DNA of 64,000 nucleotides. Origin: Streptomyces sp. NBC_00670 (GTDB lineage Bacteria > Actinomycetota > Actinomycetes > Streptomycetales > Streptomycetaceae). Below are positions 16,569-26,148 of the stretch, piece by piece; within the stretch, counting starts at the first letter, position 1, and each line of letters starts with the position of its first letter. A model generated the notes under the pieces. It searched no databases, was not told where the DNA came from, and saw only the letters and a program-made list of their open reading frames with translations. The stretch lies in the NCBI RefSeq assembly GCF_036226765.1, contig NZ_CP109017.1:6697001-6761000 (forward strand), written 5' to 3'. The position numbers were made by a program, and so were the translations under genes.

Positions 16569-19500
16569 GCGCCCGCCGCCCCGCTGGAGGCGGGCGACGC
16601 GGACGCCTGGTCGACCAGGTCCTCGGGGAGGAGCAGCCGCAGGTCGTCCAGGCTGGGCGCGGCCAGCCGGCTGAGCCGGCCCGCCTGCCGGGTCATCATC
16701 CGTTCCAGCACCTGGCGGGCGGTGCGCGCGTTGCCGAACGACCGGTCCCTGGGCAGCGTGTCGAAGTGCTGCCGCAGCACCGAGCCGAGCCCGGCCCCGC
16801 ACTCGTACCCCGCCTGCGCCGCGTGCTGGCGCACGATGGTGACCAGCTCGTCGGAGGTGTAGTCGGCGAACTCCACCCGGCGCGAGAACCGGGAGGACAG
16901 GCCCGGGTTGGAGGAGAGGAACGCCTCCATCTCGCCGGTGTAGCCGGCCACGATGACGACCACCTGGTCGCGGTGGTCCTCCATCAGCTTCAGCAGCGTG
17001 TCCACCGCCTCCTGGCCGAAGTCCGACCCGGAGCCGCCGCGCGGGGTGAGGGTGTACGCCTCGTCGATGAACAGCACGCCGCCCAGGGCCCGGTCGAAGA
17101 CCTCCCGGGTCAACTGCGCGGTGTGGCCCACGTACCGGCCGACCAGATCGGCGCGCGAGACCTCGACGAGCTGGCCGCGCGGCAGCACGCCCAGCGAGAC
17201 GAGGAGCTCGCCGTAGAGCCGGGCCACGGTCGTCTTGCCGGTGCCGGGCGGGCCGGTGAACACCAGGTGGTGGCTGATCCGGGGCACCGGGAGCCCGGCG
17301 GCCTCGCGCTGCCGTGCCGTCGAGACCAGGTTGACCAGGTCGGTGACGTCCCGCTTGACCGCCGACAGCCCGACCAGTGCGTCCAGCCTGCTCAGCGCGT
17401 CGTCGCCGGCGTCCACGCCGTCCGGTCCCGCGGCGGCCTCCTGCGCCGCCTCCTCGCTGATGTCCTGCGGCAGCAGCAGCGTGAGGTCCTGCTCGGAGAC
17501 GTCCGACAGCGAGGCAAGGCGCACCGCCTGCCGGTCCACCATCTCCTCGAACACCTGCCGCGCGGCACGGCCGTTGCCGAAGCCGGCGTCCTTCGGTATC
17601 CGGTCGAAGTGCACCGCGAGCGCCTTGCGGGTCTCGTCGGCGAGCACGTACTGGTGACGCCCGCACATGCTCTCCATGATCTCCACCAGTTCGGGCACCG
17701 AGTAGTTCTCGAACTCCACGGTCCGCGAGAACCGGGAGGCCAGGCCCGGGTTGGAGGAGAGGAAGCTGCGCATCTCGTTGGAGTAGCCCGCCACCACGAC
17801 CACCACGTCGTCGCGGTGGTCCTCCATCAGCTTCAGCAGCGTGTCCACGGCCTCCCGGCCGAAGTCCGCGCCCGAACCCCGGGAGTCGGAGGTGAGGGTG
17901 TACGCCTCGTCGATGAACAGCACACCGCCCAGCGCCCGTTCGAAGGTCTCCGTGGTCTTGATGGCGGTACCGCCGATGACCTGCGCCACCAGATCGGCGC
18001 GTGAGACCTCGACCAGGTGTCCGGAGCGCAGCGCCCCCAGCTCCGCCAGGATCGTGCCGTACAGCCGGGCCACCGTCGTCTTGCCGGTGCCGGGCGGGCC
18101 GGCGAAGATCAGGTGCCGGCTCATCGGCGGCGCCGACATGCCGAGCTGGGCGCGGCGCCTGGCCAGCTGGGTGAGGTTGACCAGCGTGCGGACCTGCTCC
18201 TTGACGTTGTCCAGGCCGATCAGGCTCTCCAGCGCGGCCATCGGCCCGTCCGGACGCCCCGGCCCGTCGGACTCCGGTACGGTGCCCGCCGGGTCGGTGC
18301 CCTCCGCCTCGCCGAAGCCCCAGGCGTCACGGGACTCGTTGCCGGTGCTGGTGAGGTTCTCCACCGCCAGCCGGCCGCCCGCCTTGGACTGCATCAGACC
18401 GGCGCCCCGGTTCTCCCGCACGGTGCAGTTGACCACCGAGACCGGCGCCTCGGTCTCCACCCGGATGCCGTCGCGGGTGGACCCGGCCGCCTCGCAGCCG
18501 TTGAGCGAGGCCCGGCCGCCGTCCCGGATCAGGAAGCCGTGCTCGGCGGCGGCCGCCGCCCGTACCCGGGTCGCCGTCAGCTCGCCGCCGCTGTCCACCA
18601 GGACACCGCAGCCGCCCGCCGACACCAGCTCGCCGTCCCGGATCGACACCGTGCCCTCGGGGCCGATCTCCAGACCGGCCCCGGCGGGGTTGCTCACCTG
18701 GAAGCCGGCCAGATAGACGTCACCGCCCGAGGCGACCTGGGCGCCCGCACCGGCCGGTGTCTCCACCGTGCAGTCCTCCACCCGGCCGCGCCCGCCGTCG
18801 CGCACCGACACGCCCGTGCCGCCGGCCCCGGTGATCCGGGCCCGCCGCACCAGGGGGTTGGCGCCGCCCTTGACGACCACGCCGGTGCCCTTGACGTCGA
18901 CGATCTCCACGCGCTCCAGCTCGGCCGCCGAGTCCTCCTCCAGGAGCACGCCGTCCGCCTCGCCGTCCCGTACGGTCAGCGAGGTCAGCGTCGGCGAGGA
19001 GGCACCCGAGACCCGCAGCGCCGGCACATGCGCGCCGGTCAGCCAGCAGTCCTCGTACGTGCCGCGCGACCGGTCCGTGACCAGCAGGCCGTGGCCCTGC
19101 GTACGCGCGGTGCGGCAGCGGCGCAGCACCGGGTCGGCGCCGTGCGAGACGACGATGCCGGGACCGCTGGTGCCGTTGACCCGCAGCTCCTCCAGCTCCG
19201 TACGGCCGGAGCTGGTCAGGTGCGCGCCGGTCGTGGTGTCGTGGATCACCGTGCGCAGCACCTTCAGCGCGCTGCGCTCCTCCAGGGCGAGCGACGGCTT
19301 GTCCGTGGACGACACGTCGCAGTCCTCGACCGAGCCCTGGGCGTCGCCGTTGGCCAGGATGCCGTTGCCGCGGGCGTCCCGGATCGTGCAGCCGCGCACG
19401 GTGGCCCGGCCGCGCTCGCCGATCACCACACCACTGGTGCCGAGGTGTTCGAGCGTGCAGGACTCCAGCGAGCTCTCCGTCTGCGAGGTCACCACGACAC

Positions 19501-19909
19501 CCGCGCCGGACCGGCTCGACACCCGGCACTCGCGCATCGCCAGCGAACCGGAGTTGCGGGCCAGGACCGTCGTCCAGGACATCCCGGACAGATCGCAGCC
19601 CTGCATCGCGACCTGGCCCTGCGAGACGTCCACGACGGGCAGTTTCTCGTCCTGGCCCTGCACCACGAGGTCGGTGAGCATCACCGCGTCCGCCCGCAGG
19701 GAGATCACGGTGCCCTGGCGCGGCGCCAGCCGGACGCTGCCGCGCGACTGCTCGGCGACGATGGTCACCCGGGTGGTGACGACGAGGTTCTCCTCGTACG
19801 TCCCCGGGCGCACGCTCAGCACCGCGCCGCCGCGCGCCCTGGCCAGGGCCTCTCCGATCGTCCGGGCGTCCCCGGTGCCGTCCGGACAGACCGTCACTAC
19901 CTGGCGCAC
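16565..19909 (-). CDS. Right-handed beta-helix protein fused to two CbxX/CfqX-type AAA ATPases (EccA-like)
   Basis: Predicted 1114 aa. Residues about 1-510 are repeated parallel beta-helix rungs (Val/Gly-rich, about 23 residues each, pectate-lyase-like pattern). Two AAA domains follow, each with GPPGTGKTTVARLY (P-loop Lys610 and Lys892), GVLFIDEAYTLT Walker B and NPGLxSRF sensor/arginine-finger regions, as in CbbX and mycobacterial EccA. It sits directly upstream of mycP with an ATGA overlap, so it probably replaces EccA, whose N-terminus is normally TPR. The GTG at 19909 is preceded by GAGGAGG at 8 bases; a longer ATG at 19960 lacks support. Predicted cytosolic. What the beta-helix binds is unknown. 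Confidence 0.9.
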   Translation of the reverse strand: MRQVVTVCPDGTGDARTIGEALARARGGAVLSVRPGTYEENLVVTTRVTIVAEQSRGSVRLAPRQGTVISLRADAVMLTDLVVQGQDEKLPVVDVSQGQVAMQGCDLSGMSWTTVLARNSGSLAMRECRVSSRSGAGVVVTSQTESSLESCTLEHLGTSGVVIGERGRATVRGCTIRDARGNGILANGDAQGSVEDCDVSSTDKPSLALEERSALKVLRTVIHDTTTGAHLTSSGRTELEELRVNGTSGPGIVVSHGADPVLRRCRTARTQGHGLLVTDRSRGTYEDCWLTGAHVPALRVSGASSPTLTSLTVRDGEADGVLLEEDSAAELERVEIVDVKGTGVVVKGGANPLVRRARITGAGGTGVSVRDGGRGRVEDCTVETPAGAGAQVASGGDVYLAGFQVSNPAGAGLEIGPEGTVSIRDGELVSAGGCGVLVDSGGELTATRVRAAAAAEHGFLIRDGGRASLNGCEAAGSTRDGIRVETEAPVSVVNCTVRENRGAGLMQSKAGGRLAVENLTSTGNESRDAWGFGEAEGTDPAGTVPESDGPGRPDGPMAALESLIGLDNVKEQVRTLVNLTQLARRRAQLGMSAPPMSRHLIFAGPPGTGKTTVARLYGTILAELGALRSGHLVEVSRADLVAQVIGGTAIKTTETFERALGGVLFIDEAYTLTSDSRGSGADFGREAVDTLLKLMEDHRDDVVVVVAGYSNEMRSFLSSNPGLASRFSRTVEFENYSVPELVEIMESMCGRHQYVLADETRKALAVHFDRIPKDAGFGNGRAARQVFEEMVDRQAVRLASLSDVSEQDLTLLLPQDISEEAAQEAAAGPDGVDAGDDALSRLDALVGLSAVKRDVTDLVNLVSTARQREAAGLPVPRISHHLVFTGPPGTGKTTVARLYGELLVSLGVLPRGQLVEVSRADLVGRYVGHTAQLTREVFDRALGGVLFIDEAYTLTPRGGSGSDFGQEAVDTLLKLMEDHRDQVVVIVAGYTGEMEAFLSSNPGLSSRFSRRVEFADYTSDELVTIVRQHAAQAGYECGAGLGSVLRQHFDTLPRDRSFGNARTARQVLERMMTRQAGRLSRLAAPSLDDLRLLLPEDLVDQASASPASSGAAGA

Positions 19910-20201
19910 TCCGCTGACCTCCTCGTGTCGGCACCCGTGGGTTGCGGTGGGCACCATCATGCCGTCCCCGTACGCGTGTTCCTACTCCGGTCCGGGTTCC
20001 GGAACGACCGGGGCGGGTGGGGTACCCGGTGTGGCGCGTGTATCCGTGTGACGAATTATGGGCCGCGCGCAACGCGCTTACCAGCGCGGAGACTTTCCGA
20101 CAGGCTTTGGTAACCCCCGCGACATGACGAGCGGTTGGAACATGTGCGTGAATGGAGTCGTTCACACGGACGCATGACGAACTGCGGGACGGATGGCGCG
20201 G

Positions 20202-22011
20202 ATGGCAGATCGGACGAAATCGGCCGCCGGGGAGACGGCGGCGGAGACTTCGACGGACGACACCTCGGCGGCAGCCGGGGGCCCGACGGGTGCCACGGGC
20301 ACCGGCGCGGGCGGCGGGCCGGCGGCCTCCGGTCCGCCGCGGGACCCGCGCACGGCGTGGCCCGGCACCGGGGCGGACGACACCACCGACGAGGGCGCGG
20401 CCTTCGACGCGCTCACCGGCGCCGGCTCGCGGCCGGACGCCTCGCGAAGCGACAACGGTGGTGAGGGGGAGGCCGGTACACCGGAGGCCGGGGACACCGA
20501 CTCCGACGCCGCACCCTCCGGCGTCCTGGGCCGCGCCGCCGACGGCGCCACCGTCACCCTGGGCCCGGCCGCGGCCCGGCGGAAGGCGGGCCCGGGTACC
20601 GAAGGCGGGAAGGGCGAGCCGGGCGCGGGTGCGCCGGGCGGCGCCGAGACGGATGCCGAGGCACCTGTCGCCGCGGGGCCGGGCGCCCTGGGGCGGCCCG
20701 CGTCCCCGGCCGCCGGCGGTGCGGGCGGCGGGTCGGCGGGGTCCGGCGCGGGGTCTGCCGGGTCGGCGGGAGCGGCGACCGGTGGCAAGGACGGCGCCAC
20801 GTCCGGCGCTCCCGGCGCCGGTGGCGCCAAGAAGGGCGAGGCCGGGCCGGGTCCCGACGGGGCCGCCGTGCCGGCCACCGGCTCGGGGGCCGCCGCGGGC
20901 CGTCGTGAGGCGGGCTCGGGGCTCTTCGGCGGGCGGAAGAGGAAGCGGGAGGCCGCCGCGGCGGCCTCCGCCCCGGCTCAGGGGGCCGCTGCCGCAGCCG
21001 TCGCCGCGCTCGGCCACCGCAGCGGCCGCCGCCGTCGCGGCGAGCCCCGCCACGCCGGAGGCCCCGGCCGCCGCGGCCGAGGGCGCCGAGGCCCGTGGGG
21101 CCGCCGGAGCACGGGGGCGGGGCGCCGCCGACGGCCAGGGAGCCGTCACCGCCGGCGCCGTCGAGCCCTCCGGTTCCGGCCGGACGGGCGGCGGTGACGG
21201 CCGGGCCGCTGCCGCCGCTGCCGCGCCCGAGGCCGAGGCGCGCGCCGAGGCGCTGGCCGCGAGCGCCCCCGACGACCCCGGCTCCGGCACCACCGCCGCC
21301 GTGCCCACCGGACGCCCGGGCCGCCCCCTGCTGGCCGGCGCCGCCGTCCTCGGTGCCGTCCTCGTCGCCGTACCCGTGCTGCTGGTCAGCCGGGACCGGA
21401 CGCCGGAGAACCACGACAGCGTCGTCGCCGACCAGGCCGGCACCGTCCTCGGCGAGGACGACGCCGAGGGCGAGGCCGCCCCGTACGCCTCCTCCACCGC
21501 CTCGCCCTCGGCCAGTCGGTCCCACTCCGAATCGCCGAAGGTGAAGGCGCACCCGGCGGCCCCGGCGCCCACGTCGAGCCCGGTCTCCTCGCCGACGAGG
21601 ACGACGTCCTCGAAGACCACCAAGGTCACGACGGAGAAGAAGCAGAGCAAGCCGAAGAAGGCCGCCAAGCCGAGCCTCCCGGCGTACATCAGCGTCTCGG
21701 CCACCCGGGTGCTCAAGGCCGGCCAGACCCTCGACGCCAAGCGGGCCCGTCTGCACATGCAGAAGGACGGCAACCTCGTGGTGTACGACGAGAACAACAA
21801 GGCCCGCTGGGCCACCATGACGTTCGGCTCGAACTACCAGGCGGTGTTCCAGGCGGACGGCAACCTCGTCGTCTACACCTCGGCCAACCGCCCCGTCTGG
21901 GCCAGCAACACCTACGGTCACAACGGATCCGTCCTCAAGATCCAGGAGGACGGCAACGTCGTGATCTACGACAACGGCCGGGCGATCTGGGCCAGCAACA
22001 CCCAGCACTGA
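20202..22011 (+). CDS. Single-span membrane protein with bulb-type lectin domain; frame broken near 20980-21015
   Basis: Two overlapping frames together make one sensible protein of about 600 aa. The first (ATG 20202, or 20193) is Ala/Gly/Pro/Asp-rich and cytosolic-looking, then turns Arg-rich after about 21010. The second frame continues sensibly with an Ala/Glu-rich stretch, a membrane helix (LLAGAAVLGAVLVAVPVLLVS, near 21328-21390), a Ser/Thr/Lys linker and a C-terminal bulb-type mannose-binding lectin domain with QKDGNLVVYDENN, QADGNLVVY and QEDGNVVIYD motifs. One base too many (for example in the G5 run near 20982) would explain the shift. It is either a sequencing indel or a genuine mutation. 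The extracellular lectin would face the wall. Confidence 0.7.
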
Positions 22012-22166
22012 CCGCCGGACACCAACCGCCGCACACTGGCCGTCCGTACGGACCCCCACGCCGATCGGGCCGCATGCACCGGGAACTCATCCGGTGCCCA
22101 CCGCGACTACTGGACCGGGGGTGGCGCCGAGCCACCCGCGCACCGGATCGATCCAGGAGAGTCGCG

Positions 22167-23228
22167 ATGCGTTCTCGTACGGCGTGGGGCACGGCGGCCG
22201 CGGTCATGGGCGGCCTGCTCGTGACGGGCTGCGGCGACGGAGGCGGTGCCGGCGGGGCCCAGGGCGCCGCCGCCACCGCCTCCGGCGGGTTCCCGGTCAC
22301 CGTCACCGACTGCCGGGGAGCGGGAACCACGTTCTCCCGGCCGCCCGGGAAGATCGTCACGAGCAACGCCGCCGGCCTGGAACTGCTGCTCCGCCTCGGC
22401 GCCGGCGACAAGGTGATCGGCACCGGCTTCCCGCCGGGGCCCGGCACCCTGCCCGGCGCGCTCGACGCGCGGGGCCGCGAGGTGAAGGTGCTCAGCAGAT
22501 CGGTGATCCCGAAGGAGAAGCTCCTCGCCTCCGGCGCCGACCTGTACATCGACACCTTCGCCGACATGAGGATGAGCGGCATGGGTGACGCCCCGACCGA
22601 CGAGGAGTTCCGGGCCGCCGGCATCAAGCACATCTACCTCAAGTCCACCGCCTGCGCGGCGCGGCGCGAGCACGCGGTGACCGACCTGTCCGCCGTGGAG
22701 GCCGACATCACCGCGCTCGGCGAGGTCACCGGCGCCCGCGCGAAGGCCGCGGAACTCGTCGACGGGATGAAGACCAGGGTCCGGGCCGTACGGAAGGCCA
22801 TCGGCGACGTTCCGCGGGACCAGCGGCCCACGTACTTCTTCTTCGACTACGACGCCGGCACCAAGCAGCCCACCGCCCTGTGCAACCGCCAGGTCGCCCA
22901 CGCGGTCATCACCCTGGCCGGAGCCCGGAACATCTTCGCCGACTGCGACACGACATACAAACAGGTCGGCTGGGAGGACGTCCTCTCCCGTGACCCCGAC
23001 TGGATCCAGCTCGGCGTGCGCAACCGGGGCGGCCGGGCCGCCACCGAGAAGGGGTTCGACGAGGCACGGAGGTGGCTGGAGACCAACCCCGCCACCAAGG
23101 GCCTCAAGGCCGTCAAGGAGGGCCACTTCCTGCGCATCCGCTCCGAGTGGACCACCATCGCCGGGGTGGAGAACGCCGACACCGTCGAGCGGATCGCCCA
23201 CACCCTGTACCCGTCCAAGGTCGGCTGA
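22167..23228 (+). CDS. ABC transporter substrate-binding lipoprotein (FecB/BtuF type)
   Basis: A 353-aa lipoprotein. The lipobox VTGC places the lipidated Cys at residue 22 after a short hydrophobic signal. The mature part is a two-lobe periplasmic-binding fold of the cobalamin/ferric-siderophore class (PF01497), with KIVTSNAAGLELLLRLG near the start and WEDVLSRDPDWIQLG in the second lobe. The ATG at 22167 follows AGGAGA at 6 bases; an upstream ATG at 22074 adds an Arg-rich leader and was rejected. It begins a three-gene importer with the permease (2 bases later) and the ATPase. The ligand (siderophore, heme or corrinoid) cannot be decided; no riboswitch is visible. Confidence 0.9.
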   Translation: MRSRTAWGTAAAVMGGLLVTGCGDGGGAGGAQGAAATASGGFPVTVTDCRGAGTTFSRPPGKIVTSNAAGLELLLRLGAGDKVIGTGFPPGPGTLPGALDARGREVKVLSRSVIPKEKLLASGADLYIDTFADMRMSGMGDAPTDEEFRAAGIKHIYLKSTACAARREHAVTDLSAVEADITALGEVTGARAKAAELVDGMKTRVRAVRKAIGDVPRDQRPTYFFFDYDAGTKQPTALCNRQVAHAVITLAGARNIFADCDTTYKQVGWEDVLSRDPDWIQLGVRNRGGRAATEKGFDEARRWLETNPATKGLKAVKEGHFLRIRSEWTTIAGVENADTVERIAHTLYPSKVG

Positions 23229-23230
23229 CG

Positions 23231-24322
23231 GTGCCCGCTCTCCTCCCGCGCGAGAAGGAGAACACCTCCACCGGCGGCCCGAAGGCGCGGACGCGCGGCC
23301 CGCTGCCCACCGGACCCCTGCTCTGCCTCCTCGGCCTCGCCCTGCTCGCGGCCCTCACCGCGGCGGTCTCCTGGGGCTCCACCTCCCTACCGCCCGGGGA
23401 GGTGTGGGGCGTGGTGTGGCGCAGGGCGACCGGCGAGGCGCCCAGACCCGGCACGAACGACCTGATCGTCTGGCAACTGCGGCTGCCCCGCGCCCTGTTG
23501 GCCGCCCTGGTGGGCGCCGGACTCGGCCTGGTCGGTACCGCCACGCAGGCCCTGGTGCGCAACCCGCTGGCCGATCCGTACTTCCTCGGCGTCTCCCACG
23601 GCGCCTCGCTCGGCGCCGTCGCCGCGCTCGTGCTCGGCCTCGGCACCGGCGGCACCCTCGGCCTCGGACTGTCCGGCGCCGCCTTCGCGGGCGCGCTCGC
23701 CACCTTCGTCCTCGTCTGGGCGATCGCCCGGCGCGGCGGCGGCTTCCACCCGCTCCGGCTGGTCCTCGCCGGGGTCGCCATCGGCCAGTTCCTGTCCGGG
23801 TTCACCAGCTACCTCGTGCTGCGGTCCGGCGACGAACAGCAGACCCACAGCGTGCTGTTCTGGCTCATGGGCAGCCTCGGCGGCGCCACCTGGCCGCTGC
23901 TGGCCGCCCCCGCCGTCGCCGTCCCGGCGGTCTGGCTGCTGCTCCAGGCCCGCGCCCGCCGCCTCAACGCGCTGCTGATGGGCGACGAGAGCGCGGCCGG
24001 CCTCGGCATCGACGTCGCCCGGCTGCGCCGCGAACTGTTCGCGGTGACCAGCCTGCTCACCGGCGTCCTCGTCGCCGTCTCCGGGGCCATCGGCTTCGTC
24101 GCCCTGATGGTCCCGCACGTCTGCCGCCTCGTCGTCGGCGGCGACCACCGCCGGCTGCTCCCGGTCTCGGCGCTGTTCGGCGCGCTGCTCCTCGTCGTGG
24201 TCGACCTGGTGTGCCGCACGGCCATGGACACCCAGGAACTGCCGGTCGGCGTCGTCACCTCGCTGCTCGGCGCCCCCACGCTGCTGTATCTGCTCGACCG
24301 CCGACTCGGGAGCGCCCGGTGA
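23231..24322 (+). CDS. FecCD-family ABC transporter permease
   Basis: A 363-aa polytopic protein with about nine hydrophobic segments and the FecCD signatures LPRALLAALVGAGLGLVG, RNPLADPYFLGVSHGAS and GFVALMVPHVCR. It forms the channel of a siderophore/cobalamin-type importer. It starts at a GTG two bases after the binding-protein stop and overlaps the ATPase start (GTGA), so the three genes are translationally coupled. A longer reading upstream is antisense-like to the lipoprotein gene. The conserved Gly preceding AVSGAIGF is present, indicating an intact coupling-helix region. Confidence 0.93.
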   Translation: MPALLPREKENTSTGGPKARTRGPLPTGPLLCLLGLALLAALTAAVSWGSTSLPPGEVWGVVWRRATGEAPRPGTNDLIVWQLRLPRALLAALVGAGLGLVGTATQALVRNPLADPYFLGVSHGASLGAVAALVLGLGTGGTLGLGLSGAAFAGALATFVLVWAIARRGGGFHPLRLVLAGVAIGQFLSGFTSYLVLRSGDEQQTHSVLFWLMGSLGGATWPLLAAPAVAVPAVWLLLQARARRLNALLMGDESAAGLGIDVARLRRELFAVTSLLTGVLVAVSGAIGFVALMVPHVCRLVVGGDHRRLLPVSALFGALLLVVVDLVCRTAMDTQELPVGVVTSLLGAPTLLYLLDRRLGSAR

Positions 24323-25182
24323 GACTCGACATCGAGGACCTGCACGTCGCCTACGCCGGCCGTACGGTCGTGGCGGGCGCCCACCTCCTCGCGGCGCCGG
24401 GCGAGATCACCGGCCTGGTGGGACCCAACGGCAGCGGCAAGTCGACCGTCCTGCGCACCGTCTACCGCCACCTCAAGCCCGTCGCGGGGCGCGTCCTGCT
24501 CGACGGCACCGATCTGCGCACGCTGAGCTCCGCGCGCACCGCCCGGCACATCGCCGCCCTGCCGCAGGAGCGCGGCGGCGACTTCGAGCTGACCGTGCGC
24601 GAGGTCGTCGTCATGGGCCGCACCCCCTACAAACGGGCGTTCGCCGGTGACGACGCCGCCGACCACGACCTCGTCACCGGCGCCCTCGCCGACGTCGGCA
24701 TGGCCGGCCACGCGGACCGCCGCTTCACCGAACTCTCCGGCGGGGAGCGTCAACGGGTGCTGCTGGCCCGCGCGTTCGCCCAGCGCCCCGACGTGCTCGT
24801 CCTGGACGAGCCCACCAACCACCTCGACATCCGCCACCAGGTGGAACTCCTCGCCCTGCTGCGCGGCCGGCGCCGTACGACGCTGGTGTCCCTGCACGAC
24901 CTCAACGCCGCGGCCTCCGTCTGCGACCGGCTGCACGTCCTGCACGAGGGCCACGTGGTGGCCTCCGGGCCACCGCGCGAGGTGCTGCGCCCGGAGCTGC
25001 TGGCGGAGGTGTTCGGCGTCCGGGCGACCGTCGTCACGCACCCGCTGACCGACGATCCGCTGATCGCCTTCGACCACCGGCGGCCGGTGGACGAGACGGA
25101 CGGCCCGCACAGTGGGAGCGGCGAGGGAAACACGGCACCGGGACTCGTACGTCCGGCCGCGACCGGTTCCGCGGGTCGGTGA
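24319..25182 (+). CDS. ABC transporter ATP-binding protein (FecE/BtuD type)
   Basis: A 287-aa nucleotide-binding subunit with Walker A GPNGSGKST, Q-loop PQERGGD, signature LSGGERQRV, Walker B VLVLDEPTNHLD and switch His in SLHDLN. It energises the FecCD permease encoded just upstream, whose stop overlaps its GTG start (GTGA). The last about 40 residues are a low-complexity tail beyond the usual 255-260 aa length. No separate promoter is visible, so it is expressed with the lipoprotein and permease as one operon. Confidence 0.94.
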   Translation: MRLDIEDLHVAYAGRTVVAGAHLLAAPGEITGLVGPNGSGKSTVLRTVYRHLKPVAGRVLLDGTDLRTLSSARTARHIAALPQERGGDFELTVREVVVMGRTPYKRAFAGDDAADHDLVTGALADVGMAGHADRRFTELSGGERQRVLLARAFAQRPDVLVLDEPTNHLDIRHQVELLALLRGRRRTTLVSLHDLNAAASVCDRLHVLHEGHVVASGPPREVLRPELLAEVFGVRATVVTHPLTDDPLIAFDHRRPVDETDGPHSGSGEGNTAPGLVRPAATGSAGR

Positions 25183-25218
25183 ACCGGGCCCGGGCACCGG
25201 GTGTCAGGATGAGGCGAG

Positions 25219-25998
25219 ATGTCTGCCGGCGGGGTACTGCGCGCACTGCGGGCCGCGATGTTCGCGGCCGTGTGCGTCGTGCTCGCCGCCGCCGGCCACG
25301 TCCTGATGTCCGGCGCGCCGGTGCCCTGGTGGACCCTGGCCGCCGCCACCGCCACGGTCGGCGCCATCGGCTGGGCCTTCGGGGCCAGGGAGCGCCGCCG
25401 GACCGCGGTGGCCGGGCTCACCGTCGCCGTCCAGACGGCTCTGCACGTCTGCTTCACGCTCGCGCAGTCCGTACGGCAGCCGTCGGGCGGCGCACCGGAC
25501 GCCACGGCCTCGGTCCGGCAGTGGGCCGCCCAGCTGCTCTGCGGCGGCGACGCCGGCTCCGCGGCGGCGGCCCGGGCGTACGACGTCGCCGTGCACGCCG
25601 GACTCGCCCCGCGGGTACCGGACGCCCACGCCGGACACGTACCCGGCATGGGCGCCATGCCGTCCATGCCGGGGATGCCCGGCATGGACGCCGCCGGCTC
25701 GCACACCATGGCGCACGCGACCGGTACGGCCTCCTGGGGCATGCTCGCCGCCCACCTCCTGGCCGCCCTGCTGTGCGGACTGTGGCTCGCGCAGGGCGAG
25801 CACGCGGCCTTCGCGCTGGCCCGCGCCTGCGCCGACCGCGCCTTCGTGCCGCTGCGGCTCGTCCTCGCGGTCCTCCTGCCGCCCGAACCGCCGCCGGTGG
25901 CGCGGCGGTTCCGTGAGCGGGCGCACCGGCCGCGGCAGCGGCTCCTCGTCCACGCCGTCACCACCCGGGGCCCACCCGGGGCGATCGCTGTCCTCTGA
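25219..25998 (+). CDS. Met/His-rich membrane protein of a copper-linked cluster
   Basis: A 259-aa protein with membrane segments at about 12-32, 36-54, 63-82 and 172-193. Between them lies a Met/His/Gly/Pro loop (GHVPGMGAMPSMPGMPGMD then HTMAHATG) that could bind Cu(I). The C-terminus is basic and cytoplasmic-looking. It lies 36 bases after the ABC operon and 150 bases before an ECF sigma gene, followed by a Cu-type P-ATPase and a PCuAC-like protein, so a copper-sensing or copper-handling role is inferred from context. I know no named family with a defined activity. Confidence 0.75.
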   Translation: MSAGGVLRALRAAMFAAVCVVLAAAGHVLMSGAPVPWWTLAAATATVGAIGWAFGARERRRTAVAGLTVAVQTALHVCFTLAQSVRQPSGGAPDATASVRQWAAQLLCGGDAGSAAAARAYDVAVHAGLAPRVPDAHAGHVPGMGAMPSMPGMPGMDAAGSHTMAHATGTASWGMLAAHLLAALLCGLWLAQGEHAAFALARACADRAFVPLRLVLAVLLPPEPPPVARRFRERAHRPRQRLLVHAVTTRGPPGAIAVL

Positions 25999-26148
25999 CA
26001 GCCGGATTCCCCACGCCGTGCGCACGCGCGGCGCGGGCCGTCGTCCGCGCGTCCGCGTGGACGAGATCTCCCACCCGTGCGGGCCGCCCCCGGCCCCCCG
26101 CGGCCCTTCGGCGCGGCCGCACGGGACCCGAGTAAGGACCCAGGAACC

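Noticed and set aside
16569..17666. Upstream extension of mycP to 789 aa
   Set aside because: The added part is Arg/Ala/Gly-rich and lies over the AAA domains of the neighbouring gene; the ATGA overlap at 16565-16568 is the better start.
22012..22166. Possible cobalamin riboswitch ahead of the ABC importer
   Set aside because: Only 155 bases are available and no B12-box-like conserved core was seen, although two small palindromes (22042-22053 and 22145-22154) exist.
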